Below are positions 22,195-32,308 of a stretch of 64,000 nt of DNA, piece by piece (within the stretch, counting starts at the first letter, position 1; each line of letters begins with the position of its first letter). Source of the DNA: Gonatopus flavifemur (Eukaryota; Arthropoda; Insecta; Hymenoptera; Dryinidae). The position numbers and the translations under genes are program-made. The notes under the pieces are model-generated. The model was not told the origin of the DNA. It did no database searches and was given only the letters and a program-made list of their open reading frames with translations. The stretch is taken from the NCBI GenBank assembly GCA_018340375.1, contig JAFFJZ010000014.1, forward strand, positions 7,192,001-7,256,000. The letters run 5' to 3'.

Positions 22195-23461
22195 CCAGGT
22201 GTGTAAGTATGAAACCGGAATTTACCCATAGGTGGCGCTAGATGTCGATGCAGTGACCGTCACATCACGTCAGAGGTGTCTTGTTATTGTATTGATATCC
22301 GACAAAGATTTCCAACTCACAATCACACGAGTTTCATTCAGTAGCATTAGTTTATTAGAGATAAACATGTCGAGTTTTGTGCCAACAAATTACGATTTGC
22401 GGACAGCACTACTTTCCTGTTTTCATCTGAAGAAAACTGCAGCCGAATCGCATCGGATGCTTGTGCAGGCGTTCGGTGAGCATGCTCTCGGTGAAACACA
22501 GTGTTTCGAGTGGTTCAAACGGTTCAAAAGTGGCGATTTTGACGTCAGGAACGAAGAACGTGGAAGACAACCGAAAAATTTTGAAGACGCTGACCTGCAA
22601 GCCTTGTTGGACGAAGACGATGCTCAAACACAACAACAACTGGCGGATCAGTTAAAGGTGACCCGAGAAGCCATCTCCCTTCGGTTGAAAGCCATGGGAA
22701 AGATACAGGAGGCGGGGAAATGGGTTCCACATGAACTCAACGCAAAACATCATGCGAAATGCTACTCGCCAGGTTCCAAAGGAAGTCATTTCTCCATCGA
22801 ATTGTGACTGGCGATGAAGAGTGGATATAGTTCGAGAATCCTAACCGCAAAAAGTCATGGGTTACTACGGGTGAACCATCAACATCGACGGCAAGACCAA
22901 ACCGCTACGGACGAAAGATAATGCTGTGTGTTTGGTGGGATCAGAAGGGCGTAATCTACTACGAGCTGCTGAAACCTGGGGAAACTGTCAATACTCAACG
23001 CTACCGATAACAAATGATCGATTCGGATCGAGTTTTGCGTGAAAAACGACCAGAATACCAACAAAGACAACACAAGGTGATTTCGCTGCATGACAATACA
23101 CCAGCACACAAAGCAAAACAGGTCCAGGAAACGATAGAGTCGTTCCGTTGGGAGATTCTTCAGCACGTGCCTTACTCACCGGACCTTGCCCCATCCGATT
23201 ACTACTTGTTTGCATCGATGGGACACGCACTTGCTGCACAGCGCTTCACTTCTTACGAAGATGTACGAAAATGGCTCGATGACTGGTTTGCCTCAAAAGA
23301 GCAACAGTTCTTTTGGCGCGGAATCCATAAATTGCCAGAAAGATGGAAAAAATGTATAGATAGCGACGGACAATACTTCAAATAAGTTATTTTGTATCAT
23401 ATCATTACAATAAACGTGTTTTTTCTGTACAAAAATTCCGGTTTCATACTTACACACCTGG
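22195..23461 (+). mobile_element. mariner element, full length but dead
   Basis: 1,267 bp between TA duplications (22193-22194 and 23462-23463). Terminal inverted repeats of about 27 bp start ccaggtgtgtaagtatgaaa. It is from a different mariner lineage from the copies at 14011 and 15637, closest in its protein motifs to Mos1-like transposases. Confidence 0.95.
22367..23385 (+). pseudogene. mariner (Mos1-like) transposase, frameshifted
   Basis: Begins MSSFVPTNYDLRT and shows the helix-turn-helix block (LGETQCFEWFKRFKSGDFDV), the canonical WVPHEL linker, then a frameshift near 22760-22780. After it come VTGDEEWI with the first aspartate, HDNTPAHKAK with the second and YSPDLAPSDYYLF with the third, so all three catalytic residues survive. 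Extra lesions are a TAG at 22828-22830 and a TAA near 23008-23010. The C-terminal end RWKKCIDSDGQYFK is complete. Confidence 0.92.
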
Positions 23462-23642
23462 TAAATATGAAGGACTTTCAACGAACAGTATATATATATG
23501 CATATGTATGTATAGTAAACTATATACAGTCATTCATGTAATATATTGGGAAAATATATCGTATTATATTCTCTGATGTACTTCATTAGCTACCATATAT
23601 CATGGTGTGATACTTTGGAAGATGATTCTCTTCAGGGGAGCA

Positions 23643-23848
23643 TTGTCTTGATTAGACCATCGCCTTGAATGGACCACCAGCTTTCATTGCAAGAGGAACG
23701 AATTTAGATCCCTTTCAATTATTCTTCACCTTCTCATCATGTCTGACATCAATGAACATCACCACTGTTTGATTACATCAAGTCTGAATTCCTTCCTCTT
23801 GCAATATGAAGTGGCCGTCCATCCAAAGCGATGGTCCAATCAAGACAA
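23643..23848. mobile_element. TIR element, ~206 bp, non-coding
   Basis: Terminal inverted repeats of about 35 bp: ttgtcttgattagaccatcg at the left and the complement of ttgtcttgattggaccatcg at the right, extending into ggaccaccag / tggccgtcc. No coding capacity. Confidence 0.75.
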
Positions 23849-24914
23849 CTCTTCCTTACAGTAGATAGCACTCATAGCTGGGGCATTCTGTGCCAAATTT
23901 ATCTATTGAGTCACTTGACCTCTTCAATCTCTCTCAAGCTTCTATGTGGTACAGTACCCACGGCAAGAAATCTCACGGTATACTTTCAGACCCTGATCTC
24001 TACCCATTCAGGAGATAGAAGCTTTCCATGAAAGAAGACGTTTTTCCTTCAAACGCTCATAACTCCGCAGAAAATTGATCTTTTCCGATGGTTTTTGTTA
24101 GAAATTCTTGTTCTTGAATGCAGTTCACGACGGAAAATTTTGGAGCACTCCCATGAACGTTGTTGACAGCGGTTTCTTATTTTTTCCATTAAAATCTTAT
24201 CTTTGAAGCTGAGTGTATCGATCAATCCTTTGCAATTTTGTTGTTATCAAAACGACCATCGATGACACGACTTTCGATCTCAATCCGGTCATGGGTGAAT
24301 TATTAGGTGTACATCAATTCAACTGTAAGGAGAAATAATTTTTTCCTACACATGAAAATTCACTTTCAATTGAAAATTTTTTCTTGTATGTGTCTCTCAA
24401 CATTATAAAAATTCAAATTAGTTAATCACCTAATAAATACTGAGAGAGGAATGGGAAAATGTAATCTGTAACCAAATGAGTGAAAACAAAACAATTCAAA
24501 GGAGGATAATGTATTCATTCGTTTGAGTAGTAAGTAATTCATTGTTCAGATCAAGAGGTCTGTACGAAGAGTTCAACATTCCTGTTTGACATAAGGTTAT
24601 GTACATTAGATTTATTGTTCATAATCAATTACAGTTTCTCACGTCCTGATTTAGTATAACATAAGCATACCACAATTATTTCAGAGAATACAGGTGATAA
24701 TATGAATACGAGTATTGTACATCTCAGAGAGAAGTGAGAATAGTTGAGCGTAGATCACATACAACTGATCACGTAGAGAATAAAACAGAGCGATAATTAA
24801 TTGCTACATACGTGCAGTATCATAATAGGAAATCTATGATGGATTCATCGAAGGGGATGGGTTCCATTGCATACTAGGAGGTAATGTATTCCATGGATTT
24901 ATATGTTCTCAGTA
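23849..24914. other. AT-rich sequence without supported gene
   Basis: No coding region recognised. A small hairpin lies at 24330-24400 (ggagaaataattttttccta facing its near complement). The ends of this stretch carry attaggtgtacatc and gttaatcacctaat, a weak inverted pair at 24303 and 24420 that may mark a tiny element. Confidence 0.4.
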
Positions 24915-26471
24915 TCAGCAATTTGTCTGGATTATTCGGATAGCTAACCAACGGTTTCTTATGACCCCTTGGGTATTTTTCTCTGCTATAATATCACTCC
25001 TGACGACGTTTGAGAAGGGGCACTCAACCATCAGATGAATAAGGCATAGATTAATCACGGATCCACAAAAATGACAAGTGGGTTTGTTAGAGAGTACACG
25101 AAAGTCTGAATCAATGATCAATCTGGGAGTTATGTTTCTCACTAAACGAATCTGCACTGATAGGCTTCTCAGCGGTCACCTAACCCTAATTTTTGGGCGT
25201 AAGATGAGGGAAAATCTGTAAATTTGAAGATATAGCAACTCTTTGCATGTACGTTTCATGTAAAGTTTTCTCAAACAAGTGAATAATTGTATCCTTATTC
25301 TTTACTATTGAGTCTAGAGACGGCGCGTCCCAAACGTGGACCAATTGAGTTAGCTGAACATTTCTTTGACTTGTAATACCCAATTCAGTTTAATTTCACT
25401 ACAGTCGAGCTCTGCTAGATGTTTCAACTTGTTGAAACATATTTTGGGGTAACGGAAATCTGGCATGTTGTGTATTTTCTCTATCCAGTCAAGGATAGGC
25501 CTGAAAACAACGGACGACAAAGGTGGTCTGCCCACTTCTAATCTGACTGCATAGTTAGGTGTACAGCGAGGGAGGCGTGAAATTCTTCCATAATAGGAGC
25601 TCTGGATTTTTGCTAACTCCTCCAAGTACCTCAAGCCCTAAACAAAGGAGCCATATATAATATATAAGAATGGTTCTCACTAAGAAATTGAACAGAATGT
25701 CTACCGGGTTCAATGAATCAGTCTTCAACGAGTTTGACTCATGAACCACATTCCATACAGAGCTGTTCGAGCGAGGCATCGAGCTCAACAATAGTGATTT
25801 TAGTCTTCAACGAGTTTGAAATGACTATTGTTGAGCTCGATGCCTGGTTCGACCTGCTCTGTATGGAATGGAAGTTAATGACAGGATAATTCCCGAATAA
25901 TTATATTGGTCAGTTCTATCTATTGGTTTTTTCCCATATAGAAAGGGTGTCTCTATGAGGATGTACGTCCTCATTTGCTGGATACGATTATTTTAGTTTT
26001 TTCCTCATTCACCTCTAACACAAAGTCAGAGCAATAGTCACACAAGACCTTTAGTATCTTCCTTAGGCCTATCCGCGTGTTAGTGAAGAATACCAGGTCA
26101 TCAGCGTAGCTTGATGAGACAATTCCTGTTAGGTGCGAGATGGAGACCCCTCTCATTCTCTTTCCACGCATGTAAGTCTCCAGGTCTGAAACAAATGGAG
26201 CGAATACTAGTAGTAGCGAGCTCAATATTTCTCCCTGAAGGACACCCTTTGTCACATCTGCCAGCTGCGTAATTCCCTCTTGAGTTTCAATTGATACAGT
26301 GGACTTTGAATATAAACTTATGAGCAATTTCAAAAACTTGGAACCCAGGCTCATTGATTGAAGTTCACTCCAAAGGATAACATGAGAGACAGAATCAAAC
26401 GCTCTACAAAAATCCAGGCAAAAGGTGAAAAGTTCACACTTGGGGTGAGAGACATGTATCTGTATTAACAA
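24915..26471 (-). pseudogene. second non-LTR retrotransposon, degraded
   Basis: Read from right to left. The reverse transcriptase core is open for 166 codons (26471 to 25971): FCLDFCRAFDSVSHVILW, KGVLQGEILS and the catalytic SSYADDLVFFT. Downstream, in several frames, are the thumb and C-terminal region (LPRCTPNYAVRLEVGRPPL near 25570) and, at 24915-25157, a CHFCGS…H…C pattern of the zinc-finger type often found at the C-terminus of LINE ORF2. A local inverted duplication at 25751-25868 interrupts the frame. It is unrelated in sequence to the LINE at 13792-17975. The upstream endonuclease is missing or unrecognisable beyond 26480. Confidence 0.85.
25721..25868. repeat. local inverted duplication inside the LINE
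   Basis: ttccatacagagctgttcga at 25751 is repeated in inverted form ending at 25868, with ~45-bp arms. The 17-bp phrase gtcttcaacgagtttga occurs directly at 25721 and 25803. This looks like a small snap-back or template-switch rearrangement. Confidence 0.85.
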
Positions 26472-26476
26472 GTCAT

Positions 26477-26800
26477 TTACAAGAAGATTGTCAACACTGT
26501 CATATAGAACTGTGGTCGCATGATGACGACGCCGATTGACCAGCTGCCGATAATGAGGTTTCGGAATTCCTCTGCATCGTGATACACTTTCGTGCGTCTG
26601 TCATGACGGCATGCGAGCCGTGATACAGGGGTTTCGACGGATAACGGGCATGCTCTGTTGCCCGCCGTCATCGCAAGGGGATATCCTGGATGCAGACGCA
26701 CAGAAGGGTATACCGAGAGAAATCTGGAAATGCCACAACTGTGACTGCATATGTACATGCCGTGATCCAACGTAATGTTACAACCATTGGGTTATTGTGC
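26477..26800. other. GC-richer unrecognised segment with imperfect hairpin
   Basis: Less AT-rich than the surroundings, with tgcgtctg at 26593-26600 facing cagacgca at 26693-26700 and catgacggc facing gccgtcat inside it. Open for 97 codons on the reverse strand without a known motif. It may be the 5' part of the LINE on the left or an independent structured element. Confidence 0.4.
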
Positions 26801-26817
26801 TACAGGATTCTGAGGTT

Positions 26818-27515
26818 TCAGGGCTAAAGCGGTCGTGATTTCAACCGATATAGCGGATTTAAAGGTCTTCTTCAAGGTTATAGCCGAACTCTAACGTGTT
26901 GGGATAAAACTGATTCAGATTCAGTGACTCCGGAAACATATAGTACCCATAGTCAGATCTCCAAATCAGGAACTTTTTCACTGGGTTTTTCGGGTTATGG
27001 GGTTATGTAGCCATGGGGTCATGAAGTGATCAGGTTGTGGGGTCATTGGGTTATGGAATCATAGGATTAGAAGGTTTCGGAGTCATGGAATTTGTGGTTC
27101 CAACGGATACAGCAAATTTGAGGTTGGTTTTTGAGCTTATGGTTGAACCCAGAAGTGCTGAGACAAAACTGACACCTGATTTGGATTCAGCGACCTCAGA
27201 GCCATGACTTTTCTTCACCGGGTTTTAGGGCTGTGGGGTTATCTGGTTTTGAGGTTATGGGGTCACGTGGTTATGAGGTCATTGATTTATCAGGTTGGGG
27301 GCTCATTGGACTATTATATTATAGGATCATGAGGTTCCGGAGCCATAGGCTTCGTGGTTTCAACGAACACAGGAATTTTGTTAGTGTTTTTTGAGGTTAT
27401 GGCCGAACCCAGACGTGCCGAGATGAAACTGACCCCAGATTCGGATTCAGCGACGCGAAAAACATATGGTACACAGAGTGAGATCTCCAGGTCAGGAACA
27501 TTTTCTTTTTGTGTG
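26818..27515. repeat. ~265-bp minisatellite, three units with ggttatggggtcat subrepeats
   Basis: Three successive units begin near 26826, 27090 and 27350 with gtggtttcaacg(g/a)a(t/c)aca, continue through gaacccagacgtgctgaga and cagattcggattcagcgac, and end in runs of ggttatggggtcatgtgg-like 14-mers. The short motif gives the tract its G/T strand bias. Confidence 0.85.
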
Positions 27516-28177
27516 ACTGTGCTATAAATTTCGTTTTCAAGAATGCTGCCATGTAAATTCCGCTCTTTTCGCACAAGAAAATTTGTAAATTTACCTCAAT
27601 CATGGGCAATATCATCGAACATATCACTCACAGATATCACTGTGGATTTGAAAAATGCCGAAATTTAGAAATGAGGGTCACTTCAAACTACATTTGATAA
27701 GGTGTCATTACTCGCCCATAAAACGCGGCACTATTCATGAGGTCAAAATTTGTGGAAACGTTGCAGGAGGATACATTTGTACAGTAGATTATCATCGGGA
27801 GGAATTTGATGGTTTTTCGTATCCAGGGCAACCAAAAATATGCTCTGAAAAAGTGATTTTGAGCGCTTAAAATATGCTCCAAAAATTGGTTTCAAGGGTA
27901 AAAAAATATGCTCCTCAAAAATTGTCTTTTGTACTAAAAATGTCCCATAAAAACCAGTTTTCATAGTTTCAACATGAAATCATATGCTCTCCAGATATGT
28001 AGATATATTCCACTGTGAGAAATAATCGTCGTTATTTTGTATGCGGCAACCAGAAAATTCCGATCACCGGATAGAAAATGAATTTCCAGCACATGTGCAT
28101 AAAATTGTGAAATCCATCATGAATTTAACTGAAAATTTCAAACTTTATGGTTTTGAACACAAATGCTTACATCGGGG
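27516..28177. other. unrecognised, with atatgctc-rich patch
   Basis: No supported gene. Positions 27835-27985 repeat aatatgctc(t/c)…aaaaa phrases; the same kind of patch occurs at 43690-43830, so it probably belongs to a dispersed repeat. Confidence 0.4.
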
Positions 28178-28480
28178 GAAAAAGTTGTAAAATTTACATC
28201 TTATTGAGTGAATATATGGATGATTCAAAATATGGTTCGAGTGGGTGTACCATATCGGATATTTACATTTCTGGAATATACGCAGAACATATGAAAAATC
28301 AGTCTCAAAGAATTATCTGAGAAGATTTATTGGTAGATCATCTACAATATTATTAATCTACTTCTCCTTCGAACAAAATTTTGGATATCTTCCGTCAAAT
28401 GACACAAAAATATGCCATTCCCAAGTATTGTGAAATATCGTCCTGACTAAAGTTTTTCACACGGAGGTAAATGTGGTTTT
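28178..28480. repeat. right member of the 300-bp inverted repeat pair
   Basis: Complement of 21777-22103. The outer edge (…cacacggaggtaaatgtggt) passes directly into the hairpin MITE at 28488. Confidence 0.85.
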
Positions 28481-28487
28481 CAATACA

Positions 28488-28695
28488 TATTACTGCATTT
28501 TGTACTAAATTAGCGGTATAAGTGGAATTATATAATTTTTACAACACAATGTGGTAAAAATTCATGCTTTATGATGTGTTCTTGCGCCAAATTGAACGAT
28601 TCTTCAAATCATTGAGCATGAATTTTTATTACACTGTATTGTAAAAATGACACTATTTCACTTATACTGTTACTTAAGTACAAAATGTAGTAATA
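28488..28695. mobile_element. hairpin MITE, 208 bp
   Basis: Ends tattactgcattttgta and tacaaaatgtagtaata; most of the interior is also complementary (attttacaa / ttgtaaaaat, attcatgct / agcatgaat). Non-coding. Confidence 0.8.
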
Positions 28696-28986
28696 TTTGG
28701 AACATTATTCTTTTCCATTCACAAGTCAAGATTTAGACGAGCGAAATTTTGAAATTTGAAAGAAAGATCTTCTGGGAGATTCCTGAGAGAAATCTTATAC
28801 GATGGTTTCCATCTTCTGGGAGACATTTTGAAGGAGATTGCTGAAGAACATTCAAGAGGAATATGTTCGACACTTTTGAAAAATCTTCTCCAAGCCAGCT
28901 TTTGAAAAACGAAGACTGTTGGCTGAAATATATTTAGAAGAATAATTTTTGAATATCTTAGGAATTTTGCTGGCATACTTGAACTA

Positions 28987-29125
28987 TTAGGTGTATAACT
29001 TTGCTTCCGCCGTTTTGCAATGGATAGCTGTAGCGGTAAGTGGTAGTTGAAATAAATAGATCATAGATGTCATACAATAAACTTGGGTATTTGTGAACAT
29101 AAAGGCATCGAAATATCAGTCGATT
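28987..29125 (+). mobile_element. possible 5' end of a mariner-like element
   Basis: ttaggtgtataactttgctt followed by ccgccgttttgcaatgg resembles the 5' terminal region of insect mariner-type elements that begin TTAGGTGTA. It is cut off at about 29125 by the CATATATG array. This is recognition from memory of the motif only. Confidence 0.3.
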
Positions 29126-29127
29126 TG

Positions 29128-30725
29128 TGTCCCTTGTAAGAATGAATCATATATGCGGCATATATGACCACACATGGTACATATATGATTTCACAGATTC
29201 ATATATGACCCCTATACAGGGTGGCGCAAAAGTCTGGAAACACCCCCATAACTTTTGAACGGGGCATGATAATTGGATCAAATCTCTTTTGAATTGAAAA
29301 AGGGGTCAAGGGCTATCTCAACGGGAGACTTTGAGTTCTCCAGCCCTGTAGGGGACGATGAGAGGCGAAGGAGGGCCAAAATCTCGGATGAGACGGGAGG
29401 GCTTGTGATGGGTCGTTCGATGGGGTTTTCCAATCCAAATCCAGCGGTTTTTGTTTTTTGAAATCGGATTATTTTTCGCGGAGTTATCGTAATTTCAAAA
29501 CTTTGATGTGGCAAGGTCTGGAAACACCCCCATAACTTTTGAACGGGGCATGATGATTGGGTCAAATTTTTTTTCAATCAGAGGGATCAAGGGCTATCCT
29601 CACGGGGGACCTTGAGTTCCTCAGCCCTGTAGGGGGCGTTGTGGGCGGGGGGAACGGGGCAAAAATCTCAAATAAGACGGGGAGGCTTGTGATACGTCAT
29701 TCGATAGGGTTTTCCAACCCAAATCCAGCGGTTTTTTGTTTTCCCGAAATTGGATCATTTTTCGCTGAGTTATCGTAATTTTGATACTCTGATGTGGCAA
29801 AGTCTGGAAACACCCCCTTAACTTTTGAACGGGGCATGATAATCGGATCAAATTTTTTTCGAATCGGAGGTTATTTCTATCCCAATCTTGGCATTACCCA
29901 GAATCAACGGCGTGGACGTGTCGGGGATCTGATTCCTTGTGTGTGTGTGTGTGTGTGTGGGTAGATGTGTGTGGGTGGTTGTGTGTGATGGTGGGTGTGT
30001 GTGTGCGTGCATGTGTGTGGTTTTGTGTGGACGTCGGTGTGTGTGTGTGTATGGGTGGTTGTGTGTGGGTTGCACAGGCCCATACGACCGAACCACCCAC
30101 CCACCCTCACACCCACACAATCCCACACACAACCACACGCACCGACACTCACCTGCACCCACACTCACCTCCTCACACACACACACACACACACACAAGG
30201 AATCAGGTTCTCGCCACGTCCATGCCGTTGATTCTGGGTAATGCGAAGATTGGGATAAGAAAACCCCCTATCGAATGACGTATCACAAGCCCTCCCGTCT
30301 CATTTGAGATTTTGGCCCCCCCTCTCATCGTCTCCTACAGGGCTGGGGAACTCAACGTCCCCGGTTAAGATAGCCCTTGACCCCTCCCTCAATTAAAAAA
30401 AAATTTCATCCAATTTTCATGCCCCGTTCAAAAGTTATGGGGGTGTTTCCAAACTTTTGCGCCACCCTGTGTAATTCATATATGGGCCATATACATTTCA
30501 GATAATGCGTGATGTTCCTTATATATGGGTCATGTTTGGTCCATATATGGATTGAACAATCGTATATGAATTTTATATGGTCATATATGCCACATATATG
30601 AATTACATATGATTTATATATGACCATATATGATTCGTACCAAGTCCATATATGAATCAAATACAGTACATATGTGGGCCATATATCAATCAAATACAGT
30701 TTATATATGGGCCATATATGAATCA
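29128..30725. repeat. CATATATG array interrupted by a foldback
   Basis: Array parts 29128-29210 (atatatgcggcatatatgac…) and 30476-30725 (ggccatatatgaat… many units) enclose the element at 29216-30470. Like the array at 13462, the ends are weakly complementary: tgtaagaatgaatcatatat on the left and catatatgaatcatttttac on the right. This supports CATATATG arrays being mobile units of their own. Confidence 0.75.
29216..30470. mobile_element. TIR element with internal direct repeats and GT/CA palindrome
   Basis: Ends acagggtggcgcaaaagt and acttttgcgccaccctgt, an 18-bp perfect inverted repeat. Inside, a ~285-bp unit starting ctggaaacacccccataact is repeated directly near 29238, 29518 and 29802, and once inverted near 30450. 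The middle (29880-30245) is a palindrome around 30065 in which (GT)n on the left faces (CA)n on the right. No coding sequence; threonine/histidine-rich and cysteine/valine-rich frames here are dinucleotide repeats. Confidence 0.85.
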
Positions 30726-30731
30726 TTTTTA

Positions 30732-31672
30732 CGAGGGGTCTGCATCATAAAGTTATTCTCGATCAAACATGTCAGCTTACGAGCCAAATTCTCGTCATTT
30801 GCGGGGGGTTTTAATTTTCTGCTCTGATATGAAGAAATCTGCGGCTGAGGCTCATCGAATGCTCTCAAATACCTATGGTGAGGCCACTGTTAGTGAAAGA
30901 ACGTGTCGAGAGTGGTTTCAAAGCTCCAAGAACGGTGATTTGAACGTCGAAGACCAGCATGGCCGTGGAAGAGAGATGGTTTTCGAAGATGCAGAATTAG
31001 AGGCATTACTTGACCAAGATTCGTGTCGAACGCAACAAGAATTGGCGGGATCATCGAGAGTAACGCAACCAGCCATCTCAAAACGCCTGAAAGCCGTAGG
31101 AATGATTCAGAAACAAGAGAATTGGGTGCCCTACGAGTTGAAGCCGAGAGATGTTGAACGGCGTTTGTGTGTTTGTGAACAGCTGCTTGCAAAGCAAAGA
31201 CGGAAGGGATTTCTGCATCACATAGTGACTGGGAACGAAGAATGGATTCATTACGATAATCCCAAACGCAAGAAATCATGGGGATATCCCGGCCATGCTC
31301 CCACGTCAACGGCCAAACCGAATATTCACGGTTCCAAGATTATGCTCAGTATTTGGTGGTACCAGGTCGGTGTAGTGTATTATGAGTCGTTAAAACCGAC
31401 TGAAACAATCACAGGCGATCGTGATCGGACGCAATTAATGCGTTTGAGCCGAACATTGAGAGACAAACGGCCGCAATACAACGAGAGACATCATAAAGTG
31501 ATTTTACAGCATGACAATGCTCGGCCCCATGTTGCGAAAGTGGTCAAGACATACTTGGAAACTTTGAAATGGGAAGTCCTACTTCACCCGCCATATTCTC
31601 CAGACATTGCTTCCTTGGATTATTACTTGTTTCGATCAATGGCATACGGCCTAGCTGAGCAGCACTTTCGTT
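30732..31672 (+). mobile_element. mariner element, 3' truncated
   Basis: Starts cgaggggtctgcatc after TA at 30730-30731, immediately next to the CATATATG array. Homology to mariner stops within the transposase at about 31670, and no 3' terminal repeat is found in the following 250 bp. Confidence 0.8.
30769..31672 (+). pseudogene. mariner transposase, truncated, first catalytic Asp lost
   Basis: A long open frame: N-terminal helix-turn-helix (KKSAAEAHRMLSNTYGEATV; CREWFQSSKNGDLNV), WVPYEL linker, VTGNEEWIHYDNP, ILQHDNARPH and YSPDIASLDYYLF. The first catalytic aspartate is asparagine (GNEEW instead of GDEEW); the second and third are present with 34 residues between them. After AEQHF the frame runs into unrelated sequence ending at 31707, so about 40-50 C-terminal residues are missing. 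The start codon could be the ATG at 30769 or a later one. Confidence 0.88.
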
Positions 31673-31922
31673 TTTCGATTATATACGTTTTTCAATTATA
31701 CTATTGAATTGACCTGTATTATTGACGGAATTTGGGAACTAACATTTCGTAGAAAATTTTGCGTCCCAGGGAGACACGAACTCTGATTCCACGCAAGTGA
31801 TTGAAAAATAACACGCGAATCGCTGAGTCAATTCACCGTTGTGAGATTGGGGAGTTTTGGGCGACACTTGGAGGCATTCAAGCATCAGAAGAAGCGAGTC
31901 AAATGTTGCGCCATTTTTTTCC

Positions 31923-31927
31923 ATGAG
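31923..31927. repeat. target-site duplication ATGAG of the BEL/Pao element, left
   Basis: ATGAG directly precedes the left LTR; the same five bases follow the right LTR at 38736-38740. Confidence 0.9.
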
Positions 31928-32308
31928 TGTTAGATTGCAAGCTTGTCATAAGCTATGTGCAACTCTTCACACGCCTGACGTCAGGCTACTGCGCTTGCAT
32001 AGAGTAAGTCGCGCCTAACGAAGGGCACTACCGTAATTAGGATAATTCAAGTACTGTATTAGCAACTGTGTATCGACACACGATAGATTTATATGTACTT
32101 ATAAGATGCGTGCGAGGGGCTATACCCCTCCTATATAATTTTGAGAGAAGGAGGGCAGTTCCTCTCATACCATGAAAGTGTACAAACGTTACAACACGGG
32201 CTGTATCTTGTGAGCGAAATGAACGACGCGTGTTCACAGATCAAAACGTGCTTGCTGGAAGTTTATTCATCCTTCTTCCTTCTATATTCGCCGCAAACTC
32301 GATCAAAA
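31928..32308 (+). repeat. BEL/Pao 5' LTR
   Basis: Begins tgttagattgcaagc and ends gatcaaaa (the other LTR ends gatcaaca). Contains a TATA-like ctatataattttgag about 40% from the end, which is the likely promoter. Confidence 0.93.

Noticed and set aside
29848..30278. Thr/His/Pro-rich and Cys/Val-rich open frames on both strands
   Set aside because: They are (GT)n/(CA)n dinucleotide tracts in a palindrome; every frame stays open for trivial reasons.
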